Shown here: piece after piece, positions 20,534 through 32,457 of the stretch
Numbering within the stretch: position 1 is the first letter of the stretch
How the letters are laid out: the number at the start of each line of letters is the position of its first letter
Notes under the pieces: model-generated
What the model was told of the DNA's origin: nothing
The model's input: the letters and a program-made list of their open reading frames with translations, nothing else
The model's database searches: none
Assembly (NCBI RefSeq): GCF_020535545.1
Contig: NZ_CP084752.1
Coordinates: forward strand, 3,561,501 to 3,625,500
Source: Roseateles sp. XES5
Lineage (GTDB): Bacteria; Pseudomonadota; Alphaproteobacteria; Rhizobiales; Rhizobiaceae
Length of the DNA stretch: 64,000 bases
Direction: 5' to 3'
Program-made: the position numbers and the translations under genes

Positions 20534-20695
20534 ATGGATCCGGTCAATCTGACGTACTACGCCGTGGTTTGCGGTGGACTGGCAGCGTATGCGCCCAACG
20601 TTCGGAACGTGGGCATACGAACGGTGGTGGGGCTTGGCCTCGGCGGGTTCTCCGCCATGATGCTTCCGGTGGTCCATTTCTTCCTCGGCTTCTGA
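20534..20695 (+). CDS. Small membrane protein encoded between sufB and sufC
   Basis: A 53-codon gene starting MDPVNLTYYAVVCGG. It is almost entirely hydrophobic, with two likely membrane segments (residues 6-20 and 31-51) joined by a short loop rich in Asn and Arg (PNVRNVGIR). A GGGAGAG ribosome site sits seven bases before the ATG, the best in this gap, and the gene ends 47 bases before sufC on the same strand. No family is recognised. A link to Fe-S assembly is only suggested by position. Confidence 0.65.
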   Translation: MDPVNLTYYAVVCGGLAAYAPNVRNVGIRTVVGLGLGGFSAMMLPVVHFFLGF

Positions 20696-20742
20696 AACGA
20701 ACGGGAGTGCTGGATGCGCTCCGAACGCAGGACCGAGACATC

Positions 20743-21498
20743 ATGCTTGAAATCAAGAATCTGCACGCTCGCATCGCCGAAGACGGCACCGAGATCATCC
20801 GTGGCCTGAACCTCACCGTGAAGGCCGGCGAAGTCGCCGCCATCATGGGCCCGAACGGCTCGGGCAAGTCGACGCTCTCCTACATCCTGTCGGGTCGCGA
20901 AGACTACGAAGTCACCGACGGCGACATCCTCTACAACGGCGAGAGCATCCTCGAGCTCGACCCGGCCGAACGCGCCGCCAAGGGCATCTTCCTCGCCTTC
21001 CAGTATCCGGTCGAAATTCCGGGTGTCGCTACCATGCAGTTCCTGAAGGTCGCGATGAACGAGCAGCGCAAGGCGCGCGGCGAGGACGAACTGACGACCC
21101 CGGACTTCATGCGCCGCGTCAAGGAAGCCTCCGCCGAACTGAAGATCGCTCCGGAAATGCTGCGTCGTCCGCTCAATGTCGGCTTCTCGGGTGGTGAGAA
21201 GAAGCGCGCCGAAATCCTGCAGATGTCCTTGCTGGAGCCGAAGCTGTGCATCCTCGACGAGACCGATTCCGGCCTCGACATCGACGCGCTGAAGATCGTC
21301 GCCGATGGCGTCAACGCGCTCCGCTCGCCGGACCGCGCGGTCGTCGTCATCACCCACTACCAGCGCCTGCTCGACTACATCGTGCCGGATACGGTGCACG
21401 TCCTCTACAAGGGCCAGGTCATCAAGTCCGGCGACAAGACGCTGGCGCACGAGCTGGAAGCCAACGGCTACGCCGACATCATCGGTGCTGCCGCCTGA
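20743..21498 (+). CDS. sufC: Fe-S assembly ATPase SufC
   Basis: A 251-residue soluble ABC-type ATPase that drives the SufBCD scaffold. Walker A is GPNGSGKST near residue 34, the signature is FSGGEKKRAEI near 149, and Walker B is LCILDETDSGLD near 168, with THY as the H-loop near 204. The start MLEIKNLHARI at 20743 was chosen over the longer frame, which would overlap the small membrane gene. Confidence 0.97.
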   Translation: MLEIKNLHARIAEDGTEIIRGLNLTVKAGEVAAIMGPNGSGKSTLSYILSGREDYEVTDGDILYNGESILELDPAERAAKGIFLAFQYPVEIPGVATMQFLKVAMNEQRKARGEDELTTPDFMRRVKEASAELKIAPEMLRRPLNVGFSGGEKKRAEILQMSLLEPKLCILDETDSGLDIDALKIVADGVNALRSPDRAVVVITHYQRLLDYIVPDTVHVLYKGQVIKSGDKTLAHELEANGYADIIGAAA

Positions 21499-21521
21499 CG
21501 GCACGGTGAAGGAGTGATCCC

Positions 21522-22796
21522 ATGAACATGCAGACAGGCAAGACGCTCTCGGTCGCCGAGACCGCGCTTTGCGAAGCCTATGACCACGCCATCGGCGACC
21601 TGCCGGGCGACGGCGCGGTGCTCGCCGCCCGTGACACCCTGATCAGCGATTTCAAGGATGCCGGCCTGCCGACGCGCCGCGTCGAGGCCTGGCACTATAC
21701 GGACCTCAAGGCGCTGCTGCGCGCCGTGCCCGCGTTCGACCCGGCCGCCTCGGTCGCCCGGGTCGCGCCGCTGGTCGAAGGGGCAGCCGTCCTGTCGGTC
21801 GCCAACGGTCTTGCCGACGCCCGCGCGACGGTCGCAGGCGTGACGGTGCGCACCTTCAAGGATGCGCTGGCGGACGGTTCCGCCGCCGCCGGCCTTGCCG
21901 CCCGCGACGGCGACGACGCCATCGGCCGCATCAACGGCGCCTTCGTGCGCGATGGTTTCGTGCTCGACATTGCCGAAGGCACGGAACTGGAAGCCCCGCT
22001 CGAGATCCAGACGATCCAGAATGCCGGCCAGACGCATACGCGCTTCCCGGCAACCTTCGGGGCGAACAGCAAGGCGACGATCATCGAACGCCATGTCGCG
22101 GGGGGCGAGAACGCCGCCTTCGTGACGTCGGTCAGCGACATCGCGCTGGCCGACGGCGCCGAGATCACCTGGATCATCCTGCAGGCGCAGGGCGCGGCCG
22201 ACACGCATCTCGGCCAGATCCGCATCACGCTCGGCACCGATGCGAAGCTGCGCCTCTACGTGGTCAATGCCGGCGGCAAGCTCGTGCGGCAGGAAATCCA
22301 CGTGATCGTGGCGGGCGAGGGCTCGGACCTGACGCTGCGCGGCATCAACCTGCTCGGTGGCGAGACGCACAACGACGTGACCTTCACGGTCGGCCATGAC
22401 GTGCCGAACACCACGTCCAGCGAAGTCATCCGCAACGTGATCTTCGATCGCGCCCGCGGCGTCTTCCAGGGCCAGATCCGCGTTGCGCCCGATGCCCAGA
22501 AGACCGACGCCAAGATGTCGTGCAACACGCTGCTGCTGTCCGACGAAGCCGACTTCTCCGCCAAGCCGGAGCTGGAAATCTTCGCCGACGACGTGCAGTG
22601 CGGCCACGGCGCGACCGTGATCGATATCGACCACACGCAGCTCTTCTATCTGATGGCTCGCGGCATTCCGGAAAACAAGGCGCGCGCCATGCTGGTCAAC
22701 GCTTTCGTCGCCGAGATCGTCGAGGAGCTGGAAGACGAGCCGCTGGTGGAAGCGCTGGAAGGCGTCATTGCCGCCTGGCTGGACAAGCACGCCTGA
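21522..22796 (+). CDS. sufD: Fe-S cluster assembly protein SufD
   Basis: A 424-residue SufB paralogue that pairs with SufB in the SufBC2D complex. The N-terminal helical part holds PTRRVEAWHYTDLKALL, and the C-terminal SufBD core holds SEVIRNVIFDRARGVFQGQI and CGHGATVIDIDHTQLFYLMARGIPE. It follows sufC by 23 bases with GAAGGAGTGATCCC before the ATG. Confidence 0.96.
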   Translation: MNMQTGKTLSVAETALCEAYDHAIGDLPGDGAVLAARDTLISDFKDAGLPTRRVEAWHYTDLKALLRAVPAFDPAASVARVAPLVEGAAVLSVANGLADARATVAGVTVRTFKDALADGSAAAGLAARDGDDAIGRINGAFVRDGFVLDIAEGTELEAPLEIQTIQNAGQTHTRFPATFGANSKATIIERHVAGGENAAFVTSVSDIALADGAEITWIILQAQGAADTHLGQIRITLGTDAKLRLYVVNAGGKLVRQEIHVIVAGEGSDLTLRGINLLGGETHNDVTFTVGHDVPNTTSSEVIRNVIFDRARGVFQGQIRVAPDAQKTDAKMSCNTLLLSDEADFSAKPELEIFADDVQCGHGATVIDIDHTQLFYLMARGIPENKARAMLVNAFVAEIVEELEDEPLVEALEGVIAAWLDKHA

Positions 22797-22836
22797 CGCG
22801 AGGCCCTTCCGGGCCGCGGAAAACGAGGAAGTCGAG

Positions 22837-24075
22837 ATGGAACACGCACCCGCAAAGGCCTATGACCTCGAGGCGATCCGCAAGGATTTCCCGATCCTGT
22901 CGAAGACGGTCTATGGCAAGCCGCTGGTCTATCTCGACAACGGCGCTTCGGCCCAGAAGCCGCAGTCGGTGATCGACGCGGTGGCGCATGCCTATTCCAA
23001 TGAATATGCCAATGTGCACCGCGGCCTCCACTTCCTGTCGAATGCCGCCACGGACGCCTATGAGGCGGCGCGCGAGAAGGTGCGCCGTTTCCTCAATGCC
23101 GCGTCGGTCGACGAGATCATCTTCACGAAATCCTCGACCGAGGCGATCAACACCGTCGCCTATGGCTACGGCATGCCGAAGATCGGCGAGGGCGACGAAA
23201 TCGTGCTGTCGATCCTGGAGCACCATTCCAACATCGTGCCGTGGCATTTCATCCGCGAACGGCAGGGCGCCAAGCTCGTCTGGGCACCCGTCGACGATAT
23301 GGGCGCGTTCCATATCGAGGACTTCGTCAAGTGCCTGACGGAGCGCACCAAGCTCATCGCGATCACGCATATGTCGAATGCGCTCGGCACCATCGTGCCG
23401 ATCAAGGAAATCTGCCGCATCGCCCGCGAGCGCGGCATTCCGGTGCTGGTCGACGGGTCGCAGGGCGCGGTGCACATGCCGGTCGACGTGCGCGACATCG
23501 ACTGCGACTGGTACGTGATGACCGGTCACAAGCTCTATGGCCCCTCGGGTATCGGCGTGCTCTACGGCAAGATGGACCGGCTCAGGGAGATGCGTCCCTT
23601 CCAGGGCGGCGGCGAGATGATCGTCGACGTCAGCGAGGACGCCGTCACCTATAATGATCCGCCGCACCGCTTCGAGGCCGGCACGCCGCCCATCGTGCAG
23701 GCGATCGGCCTTGGCCATGCGCTCGACTACATGGAGAAGATCGGCCGCGCGGCGATCTCCGCCCACGAGGCGGACCTGCGCGACTATGCCCATGAGCGGC
23801 TGTCGGCGATCAATTCGCTGCGCATCTTCGGCACGGCGCCCGGCAAGGGCTCGATCTTCTCCTTCGAGCTGGAAGGCATCCATGCCCATGACGTGTCGAT
23901 GGTGATCGACCGGGCAGGGGTCGCGGTGCGCGCCGGCACCCATTGTGCCCAGCCGCTCTTGAAACGCTTCGGCGTCACCTCCACATGCCGGGCATCGTTC
24001 GGCCTCTACAACACGCGCGCCGAAGTCGATGTTCTGGCCGATGCGCTCGACCATGCCCGCAAGTTTTTTGCCTGA
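22837..24075 (+). CDS. sufS: SufS-type cysteine desulfurase
   Basis: A 412-residue group II cysteine desulfurase. The PLP lysine is in VMTGHKLYGPSGIG near residue 230 and the catalytic cysteine in RAGTHCAQPLL near residue 370. This is the usual SufS partner of SufBCD; no SufE gene is seen in the window. It is the second desulfurase of the operon (sufS1 in rhizobial naming). The start at 22837 follows ACGAGGAAGTCGAG. Confidence 0.95.
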   Translation: MEHAPAKAYDLEAIRKDFPILSKTVYGKPLVYLDNGASAQKPQSVIDAVAHAYSNEYANVHRGLHFLSNAATDAYEAAREKVRRFLNAASVDEIIFTKSSTEAINTVAYGYGMPKIGEGDEIVLSILEHHSNIVPWHFIRERQGAKLVWAPVDDMGAFHIEDFVKCLTERTKLIAITHMSNALGTIVPIKEICRIARERGIPVLVDGSQGAVHMPVDVRDIDCDWYVMTGHKLYGPSGIGVLYGKMDRLREMRPFQGGGEMIVDVSEDAVTYNDPPHRFEAGTPPIVQAIGLGHALDYMEKIGRAAISAHEADLRDYAHERLSAINSLRIFGTAPGKGSIFSFELEGIHAHDVSMVIDRAGVAVRAGTHCAQPLLKRFGVTSTCRASFGLYNTRAEVDVLADALDHARKFFA

Positions 24076-24086
24076 GGAGTAGACCC

Positions 24087-24467
24087 ATGTCCCTCGATGC
24101 AACGGAAGACAAGATCGACGTCCGTGATGGCATCGTCCATTCGGCGATCCCGGAGGAGGAGCTGGCTCGCCTCAGCGACGACATCATCTCGGCCCTGAAG
24201 ACGGTCTATGACCCGGAAATCCCGGCCGATATCTTCGAGCTCGGCCTGATTTACAAGATCGATATCGAAGACGACCGCATGGTCAAGATCGACATGACGC
24301 TGACGGCCCCCGGCTGCCCCGTCGCCGGCGAGATGCCGGGCTGGGTGGAAAACGCCGTCAGCGCGGTCGAGGGCGTGTCCGGCGTCGAGGTCAAGATGAC
24401 CTTCGATCCGCCGTGGACGCCGGACCGCATGTCGGAAGAAGCGCAGGTCGCGGTCGGCTGGTATTGA
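24087..24467 (+). CDS. sufT: SufT/MIP18-like (DUF59) Fe-S maturation protein
   Basis: A 126-residue MIP18-family (DUF59) protein. The core motifs are YDPEIPADIFELGLIY and TLTAPGCPVAGEMPGWV, with the conserved cysteine in APGCP. Such proteins help in late Fe-S cluster delivery; in rhizobial suf operons the gene is also called sufX. It starts 11 bases after sufS at an ATG preceded by GAGGAGTAG. Confidence 0.88.
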   Translation: MSLDATEDKIDVRDGIVHSAIPEEELARLSDDIISALKTVYDPEIPADIFELGLIYKIDIEDDRMVKIDMTLTAPGCPVAGEMPGWVENAVSAVEGVSGVEVKMTFDPPWTPDRMSEEAQVAVGWY

Positions 24468-24546
24468 TCGTTTAACCGGCGATCACTAGATTCGGATTCG
24501 GAAACCATCGGGCCTTGAACCCGTTAGGTCGAAGGAGATACGGCCC

Positions 24547-24936
24547 ATGGCCTTTGCAGTGATGACACTTACCGATGCGGCGGCGAACCGCATCAAGGCG
24601 ATCGTCGACAATGCCGGCGGCGATGCCGTGGGCATTCGCGTCGGCATCAAGAAGGGCGGCTGCGCCGGAATGGAATATTCCGTCGACCTCGTGACCGAGC
24701 CCAATGCCAAGGACGATCTCATCGAGCATGCCGACGCCCGCGTCTGGATCGCGCCGGAAGCGGTGCTTTACCTCCTCGGCACACAGATGGATTTCGAGGT
24801 GACGACGCTGCGCTCGGGCTTCACCTTCCACAACCCGAACCAGACGTCCGCCTGCGGCTGCGGCGAATCGGTCGAGTTGAAACCCGCCGATCTCGCGGCG
24901 CTCGCCGCTGCCGGCCAGCCGACGGTTCGCGCCTGA
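24547..24936 (+). CDS. sufA: A-type Fe-S carrier protein SufA
   Basis: A 129-residue IscA/SufA/ErpA family protein that carries assembled clusters to apo-proteins. The three cluster cysteines are visible: one in KKGGCAGMEY near residue 39 and two in ACGCGES near residues 102-104. An AAGGAGATA ribosome site precedes the ATG. It closes the suf operon. Confidence 0.92.
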   Translation: MAFAVMTLTDAAANRIKAIVDNAGGDAVGIRVGIKKGGCAGMEYSVDLVTEPNAKDDLIEHADARVWIAPEAVLYLLGTQMDFEVTTLRSGFTFHNPNQTSACGCGESVELKPADLAALAAAGQPTVRA

Positions 24937-25056
24937 TACCAGCGGGTTCAGGACCGGCTAATCCTCGCGACTTTCCTTCGCGGATGCTTTTGCCTAGTCT
25001 CCGACGCACGGCATGAGGATCGCGTGCCGGCGTGATCGCCAGGGAGGGCGCGAGCG

Positions 25057-26922
25057 ATGACCGGCTTTGCCACGACCCTTTACGAGAACCTGCCGTTTCC
25101 CGTGCTTATCGTCGATGGTGAGGCCCGCGTGGTCTCGCACAACGAGGCGGCTGCGCGCACCTTCGGCTGGAACCGCGATGGCTGCAAGCCACCCGCCACG
25201 GCAATCCTCGAAGGCGTGAATCCGGCGGCGCTGCTCGTTCGCCATGGCGCGGAGGGGCGGGAAAACGCCCACGCCTTTTCCTTCCGGCATGACAATGGCT
25301 CCCGCTTCGAGGCGACGGCCCATGTCATCTGCCTTGCCGACGAGCCCGACGGCGCGCGCTATGCGCTGCTGCTGCGCAGCCTCCTCAGCGGCGGCAGCCA
25401 TGGCGAGCAGATCCTGCTCGGCCAGCGCATCGCCGCCGCCCTCGACACCATGACGGAGGGCTTTGCGATCTTCGATTCGGCCGAGCGCCTCGTGATGTTC
25501 AACCGGTCCTACAAGGAGCGCTGCGGCGAGGCGCGCGATGCCGTGCGCGTGGGCGCGACGCTGGAAAGCATCGCCCGCGCCAATATCCGCGTCGGCATGT
25601 TTCCCGGCATCGAGGAGGGCACGCCGGAAGCCGAGGCGATGGTGCTTGAGCGCCTCGAAAGCCACCGCAACACCGGCAGCGGCGGGGCGATCTTCGAGTT
25701 CGGCAAGGGCCGGTGGATCCGCGGGGAAAGCCATGTCGCCGAAACCGGCGACATCGTCGCCATGCGCGTCGACATATCGGAATTGAAACGCACGGAGGCG
25801 GCGCTGGAGGAAAAGCGGCGTGACTATCTTTCGCTGCTGCAGATCCTGCCCGACATGATCCTGCGCTTCGACAAGGACCTTACGATCCGCTTTGCCAATG
25901 ACAAATATGCCAACCGCTTCGACCTGAGCGCGGAAGAGCTGATCGGCAGGAACCTCGCCGATCTCGCCCGCAATCAGGAGCAGCGGGCGCAGCTTGCCCA
26001 GGTGACGCGCTATACGCGCGAAGAACCGCTGCGAACCCAGGAGGTCTGCAGCGAGGGGCCGAACGGCGAGGAAATCTGGGTGCTGTGGACCGCGGTGGCG
26101 ATCTTCGACGAGGAGGGCGTCGCCGAGGTGGTCAGCGTCGGGCGCGACATCACCGAGGCCAAGCGCCAGCAGCAGCAGGTGGAGGCGCAGACCAGCGAGC
26201 TGCGCCGCAAGAACGAAGCGCTCGACCAGTTCACCGCCACCGTCTCGCACGACCTGAAGGCGCCGCTCCGCCATCTCTCGATGTTCGCCGAAATGATTTC
26301 GGAAGACCTGCATCGCGGCGAGTTCGCCGAACTGCCGCACTATGCCGACCACGTGCGCAAGAGCGCGGCGCGCATGCGCCGCATCATCGACAGCCTGCTG
26401 GAATTCTCGCAAATCGCCTATCGCATCGCCGCGCCGAAGCCGGTGTCGCTCTCCGTCGTCGTGCGCGATGCGCTGGCGCTTCTGGAAAGCCATGTCGAGG
26501 AAAGCGGCGGCACGGTGGATGTGCAGCCGCTGCCGGAGATCATGGGCGATCCGGAGCTTCTGAAGCGTCTTGCGCAGAACCTTATCGGCAACGCGCTGAA
26601 GTATCGCCAGCCCGCAGAGGCGCCGGTCGTGCGCATCTATTCCCGGCAGGGATTGCAGGGCATCGATTTCATCGTCGAGGATGACGGCATCGGCATCGAC
26701 CCGCAGCATGTCGGGCGGATTTTCGAGGTTTTCCAGCGCCTTCACCGCGATGAGTCGGTTTACCAGGGCACGGGCGTCGGCCTTGCTCTGGCGCGGCGGA
26801 TCGTGGAGAGCCACAACGGCGTGATAGCGCTTGACACGAGCTATGGTCCGGGCGCACGTTTCATCGTGACGTTTCCACAACCCATGAAATCAAGGGGGAA
26901 CGATCGTGGCGGGCTCGCCTAG
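25057..26922 (+). CDS. PAS-domain sensor histidine kinase
   Basis: A 621-residue kinase without membrane segments, so probably a cytosolic sensor. Three PAS-like regions can be seen (about 1-110; 130-250, PAS_7 type around EGFAIFDSAERLVMFN; 260-370 around PDMILRFDKDLTIRFAN), then a HisKA domain with VSHDLKAPLRHLS near 395 and a HATPase domain with LAQNLIGNALKYR, EDDGIGID and GTGVGLALARRI. The N, G1 and G2 boxes are intact. The stop overlaps the following response regulator by 17 bases, so the two are a pair. The signal is unknown. Confidence 0.9.
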   Translation: MTGFATTLYENLPFPVLIVDGEARVVSHNEAAARTFGWNRDGCKPPATAILEGVNPAALLVRHGAEGRENAHAFSFRHDNGSRFEATAHVICLADEPDGARYALLLRSLLSGGSHGEQILLGQRIAAALDTMTEGFAIFDSAERLVMFNRSYKERCGEARDAVRVGATLESIARANIRVGMFPGIEEGTPEAEAMVLERLESHRNTGSGGAIFEFGKGRWIRGESHVAETGDIVAMRVDISELKRTEAALEEKRRDYLSLLQILPDMILRFDKDLTIRFANDKYANRFDLSAEELIGRNLADLARNQEQRAQLAQVTRYTREEPLRTQEVCSEGPNGEEIWVLWTAVAIFDEEGVAEVVSVGRDITEAKRQQQQVEAQTSELRRKNEALDQFTATVSHDLKAPLRHLSMFAEMISEDLHRGEFAELPHYADHVRKSAARMRRIIDSLLEFSQIAYRIAAPKPVSLSVVVRDALALLESHVEESGGTVDVQPLPEIMGDPELLKRLAQNLIGNALKYRQPAEAPVVRIYSRQGLQGIDFIVEDDGIGIDPQHVGRIFEVFQRLHRDESVYQGTGVGLALARRIVESHNGVIALDTSYGPGARFIVTFPQPMKSRGNDRGGLA

Positions 26923-27313
26923 AAAGCTGATCGTGGTCGACGATGATCCCGTGGACGTCCGCTTCGTCATGCGTGCCTTCAGCGATGCCGGCAGCCCCGT
27001 CGAGATCACTCACGTCGCCGATGCGGAAGTCGCCAGCGCGCGGCTTGCCACCGAAGCCTTCGATTACATCCTGCTCGACATCAACATGCCCGGCACCAGC
27101 GGCATGGATCTTCTCAAGCGCCTGCGCGGCCGTTCGCGAACGGCGGTGACGCCCGTCATCATGTTGTCCTCTTCGTCCAATACAGTCGACGTCAATCGCG
27201 CCTACGAGAACGGCGCCAATGCCTATGCCGTCAAACCCTCGACGCTCAGCGGCTACCGGGAGTTTGCCGAAGGCTTTACCCGCTTCTGGGTGGACGTCGC
27301 CGTCTCACCCTGA
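26906..27313 (+). CDS. Single-domain response regulator (Rcp1-like)
   Basis: A 135-residue receiver domain with no output domain. The acidic pocket VVDDDP, the phospho-acceptor in YILLDINMPG near residue 53, the serine switch MLSSSS and the lysine in AYAVKPST are all present. It starts with GTG inside the kinase gene, after AAGGGGGAACGATC. Proteins of this form pair with bacteriophytochrome or PAS kinases and act by protein contact or phosphotransfer. Its downstream partner is not encoded here. Confidence 0.9.
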   Translation: MAGSPRKLIVVDDDPVDVRFVMRAFSDAGSPVEITHVADAEVASARLATEAFDYILLDINMPGTSGMDLLKRLRGRSRTAVTPVIMLSSSSNTVDVNRAYENGANAYAVKPSTLSGYREFAEGFTRFWVDVAVSP

Positions 27314-27332
27314 CCCATCCCTGCCCGCAAAG

Positions 27333-27373
27333 GAAAAGCCCCGGCCGATAGGATCGGCCGGGGCAAAGTTTTT
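27333..27373. terminator. Bidirectional intrinsic terminator
   Basis: A 12-base perfect stem (GCCCCGGCCGAT/ATCGGCCGGGGC, loop AGG) with an A-run before and AAAGTTTTT after. It can end both the kinase/regulator operon and the convergent gcv operon. Confidence 0.9.
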
Positions 27374-27381
27374 CGTGCCGG

Positions 27382-30251
<2,870 letters not shown>

Positions 30252-30252
<1 letters not shown>

Positions 30253-30614
30253 CAGCCGACAAGCTCCTTGTAGGCGGCTTCGTCCATCAGGCCATCGGCA
30301 TCGGCCGGGTTGGCGAGCTTCAGCTTGAAGAACCAGCCGGCGCCCTGCGGGTCGCTGTTGACGAGGGAGGGATCGGCGGTGATCGCCTCGTTGATCTCGA
30401 CGATCTCGCCGTCGAGCGGACAATAGACGTCGGAGGCAGCCTTGACGGATTCGACGGTGGCCGCATCGCCGCCCTTTTCGAACGTGGCGCCGACTTCAGG
30501 CAGTTCGACGAAGACGAGGTCGCCGAGCTGTTCGGCCGCGTGCGTCGTGATGCCGACGGTCGCAACGCCGCTTTCGATCTTCAGCCACTCGTGTTCTTCG
30601 GTAAATTTCAGCAT
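30252..30614 (-). CDS. gcvH: Glycine cleavage system H protein
   Basis: A 120-residue lipoyl carrier that shuttles the aminomethyl group between P and T proteins. The lipoylation lysine is in [18 protein letters not shown] near residue 58. It lies 15 bases after gcvT and overlaps gcvP by one base in one operon. Confidence 0.96.
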
Positions 30615-30629
30615 GACGAACCTTTCTGA

Positions 30630-31769
30630 TCAGCGTTTGAAGGTGTTCTTGACGAAGGGCATGGCCGATACGGTGACGGCCAGAAACTTTCCGCGCACGC
30701 CGGCATAGAGCTGGGTGCCGGGGGCGATGGCGGATTTGGCGACGTAGCCCATGGCGACGGGGCCATCGACATTGGGGCCGAAGCCGCCCGAAGTGACCGT
30801 GCCGACGACATCCTCGCCCTCGGGATCGGTGGCGAGCACCGCGCCGGCGCGCACCGGCGCGCGGCCCTCGGCGCGAAGGCCGATGCGGCGGCGGTCGGCG
30901 CCGTTTTCAAGCTGGTCGAGAATGATGGCCGCGCCGGGGAAGCCGCCTTCGCGCTCGCCGCCCTTGCGGCGCGCCTTCTGGATGGCCCATTCCAGCGCGC
31001 CTTCCACCGGCGTCGTGCCGGTGTCGATGTCGTTGCCGTAAAGGCAGAGGCCGGCTTCGAGGCGCAGCGAATCGCGGGCGCCGAGCCCGATCGGCAGCAC
31101 GTCCGGGTGATCGAGCAGACGGCGACAGACGGTTTCGGCAAGATCGGCCGGAATGGAGATCTCGAAGCCGTCTTCGCCGGTATAGCCGGAGCGCGAGACG
31201 ATGCAGTCGGCATCGTGCAGGTCGCAGGCGCGCACGTCCATGAAGCGCATTGAGGAGATGTCGGCCCACAGTTCGGCCAGCACGGCTTCGGCATGCGGCC
31301 CCTGAAGGGCGATCAGCGCGCGGTCGTCATGCAGCGTCAGGTCGCAGACGTCGCCGATCTTCGCCTGCATATGGGCGAAGTCCGCGTCCTTGCAGGCCGC
31401 GTTGACGACGACGTAGAAATGGTCGCCGCGATTGGCGATCATCAGGTCGTCGAGAATGCCACCTTCGTCATTGGTGAAGAGCGCATAGCGCTGGCGGCCT
31501 TCGCCGAGGCCGACGACATCGACCGGCACCAGCGTTTCGAGCGCGCGGGCGGCATCGGCATTGTCGCCGGAACGGGCGCGCACGGTGACCTGGCCCATAT
31601 GGGACACGTCGAAGAGGCCGGCGCTGGCGCGGGTGTGCAGGTGTTCCTTCATCACGCCGGCCGTGTATTGCACCGGCATCTCGTAGCCGGCGAACGGCAC
31701 CATGCGGCCGCCGAGCGATACGTTCAGCGCGTGAAGCGGTGTTTTCTTGAGTTCAGACGATCCGTCCAA
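30630..31769 (-). CDS. gcvT: Aminomethyltransferase, T-protein
   Basis: A 379-residue folate-dependent enzyme that releases ammonia from the H-protein-bound intermediate and makes methylene-tetrahydrofolate. The N-terminal motif MVPFAGYEMPVQY and the IVSRSGYTGEDGFEI segment are typical. It is the first gene of gcvTHP and sits about 80 bases downstream of the glycine riboswitch, so the whole operon should respond to glycine. Confidence 0.96.
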   Translation of the reverse strand: MDGSSELKKTPLHALNVSLGGRMVPFAGYEMPVQYTAGVMKEHLHTRASAGLFDVSHMGQVTVRARSGDNADAARALETLVPVDVVGLGEGRQRYALFTNDEGGILDDLMIANRGDHFYVVVNAACKDADFAHMQAKIGDVCDLTLHDDRALIALQGPHAEAVLAELWADISSMRFMDVRACDLHDADCIVSRSGYTGEDGFEISIPADLAETVCRRLLDHPDVLPIGLGARDSLRLEAGLCLYGNDIDTGTTPVEGALEWAIQKARRKGGEREGGFPGAAIILDQLENGADRRRIGLRAEGRAPVRAGAVLATDPEGEDVVGTVTSGGFGPNVDGPVAMGYVAKSAIAPGTQLYAGVRGKFLAVTVSAMPFVKNTFKR

Positions 31770-31851
31770 AAGGCGCCCTCCAGTCCTTGGGCGCCCATCG
31801 TTCCTCCGGGCGCCGGCTCACAATCAGGCGCAGCTGCGCCGTTCTCCTGAG

Positions 31852-32018
31852 CCCCCTCTGTCCCTTTGCCTGAGATTGTTATCCCTTCGGCGAGCGTGAA
31901 AACGCTTCTCTCCAGAGTTCCGACGGCACCTTGCTGGTCCTTTTGCCTGAGAGTTTCCGGGGCGGTTGCTCCTTCGGCACCGGTTCCACCTTTCCAAAGG
32001 CGACCGATTTCTCCCAGC
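31852..32018 (-). ncRNA. Tandem glycine riboswitch
   Basis: Read on the minus strand, aptamer 1 (about 32,016 to 31,930) begins GGGAGA and contains GTGCCGAAGGAGCAACC and CTCTCAGGCAAAAGGAC. Aptamer 2 (about 31,918 to 31,852) contains CTCTGGAGAG, CGCCGAAGGGATAAC and ATCTCAGGCAAAGGGACAG. These are the hallmark conserved blocks of the two gcvT-element aptamers. The element lies just upstream of gcvTHP, where it normally turns expression on when glycine is high. It explains most of the 400-base gene-free stretch 31,770-32,169; nothing else is evident there apart from the terminator at 32,105-32,136. Confidence 0.95.
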
Positions 32019-32104
32019 GAGGTCGGTTCCAGATAACGACCTTGCCCGTGTTTTGGCAAGAGTGCCGCGTCGCTGCCGAACAATTTTTTGTCGTTGCAGG
32101 AAAG

Positions 32105-32136
32105 GGATAAAAAGAAGGCCCCGGGAAGGGGGCCTT
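32105..32136 (-). terminator. Intrinsic terminator after the 95-codon gene
   Basis: On the minus strand AAGGCCCC pairs with GGGGCCTT and is followed by CTTTTTAT. It separates the upstream hypothetical gene from the gcv riboswitch. Confidence 0.75.
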
Positions 32137-32169
32137 GCAGGAGGGAGGACGGCTGAGTTGGGGGGACGT

Positions 32170-32457
32170 TCAGTCAGGCTGGTCGGGAAGGGGCATTCCG
32201 TTTTCGTCATAGAGGCGCTGGGCCTCGGCCGCGGTGACCTGAGGCATGCCGCCGGGCGCGGTGATGAGGGCAAGCGCCAGGGCCGGTGGCTGGATCACGT
32301 TCAGCACCGCCACGATGCGCGCGTCGCCGTGGATCTTCGCATCCTCGCTCCAATGGTGGATACGCTGCTCGAAGAGCGTGCCCGTGCGGGTCTGCATTTT
32401 CATGCCCTGCGAGGCATAGGCGGCGGTGGCTGGCGAGACTGTCACGATCTGGGTCAT
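32170..32457 (-). CDS. Hypothetical protein, 95 residues
   Basis: A small soluble protein with no family recognised. It has a Thr/Ala-rich start (MTQIVTVSPATAAYASQG), a central segment HHWSEDAKIHGDARIVAVLN, a proline-rich middle and an acidic C-terminus. It stands alone upstream of the gcv riboswitch and is followed by its own terminator. The coding call rests on an open frame with codon use like its neighbours. Confidence 0.55.
   Translation of the reverse strand: MTQIVTVSPATAAYASQGMKMQTRTGTLFEQRIHHWSEDAKIHGDARIVAVLNVIQPPALALALITAPGGMPQVTAAEAQRLYDENGMPLPDQPD

Noticed and set aside
24994..26880. 628-codon minus-strand open frame opposite the histidine kinase
   Set aside because: Shadow frame; the kinase has intact PAS, HisKA and HATPase motifs.
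31724..32273. Open frames across the gcv leader
   Set aside because: They overlap the conserved glycine aptamers, which explain the sequence as RNA, not protein.
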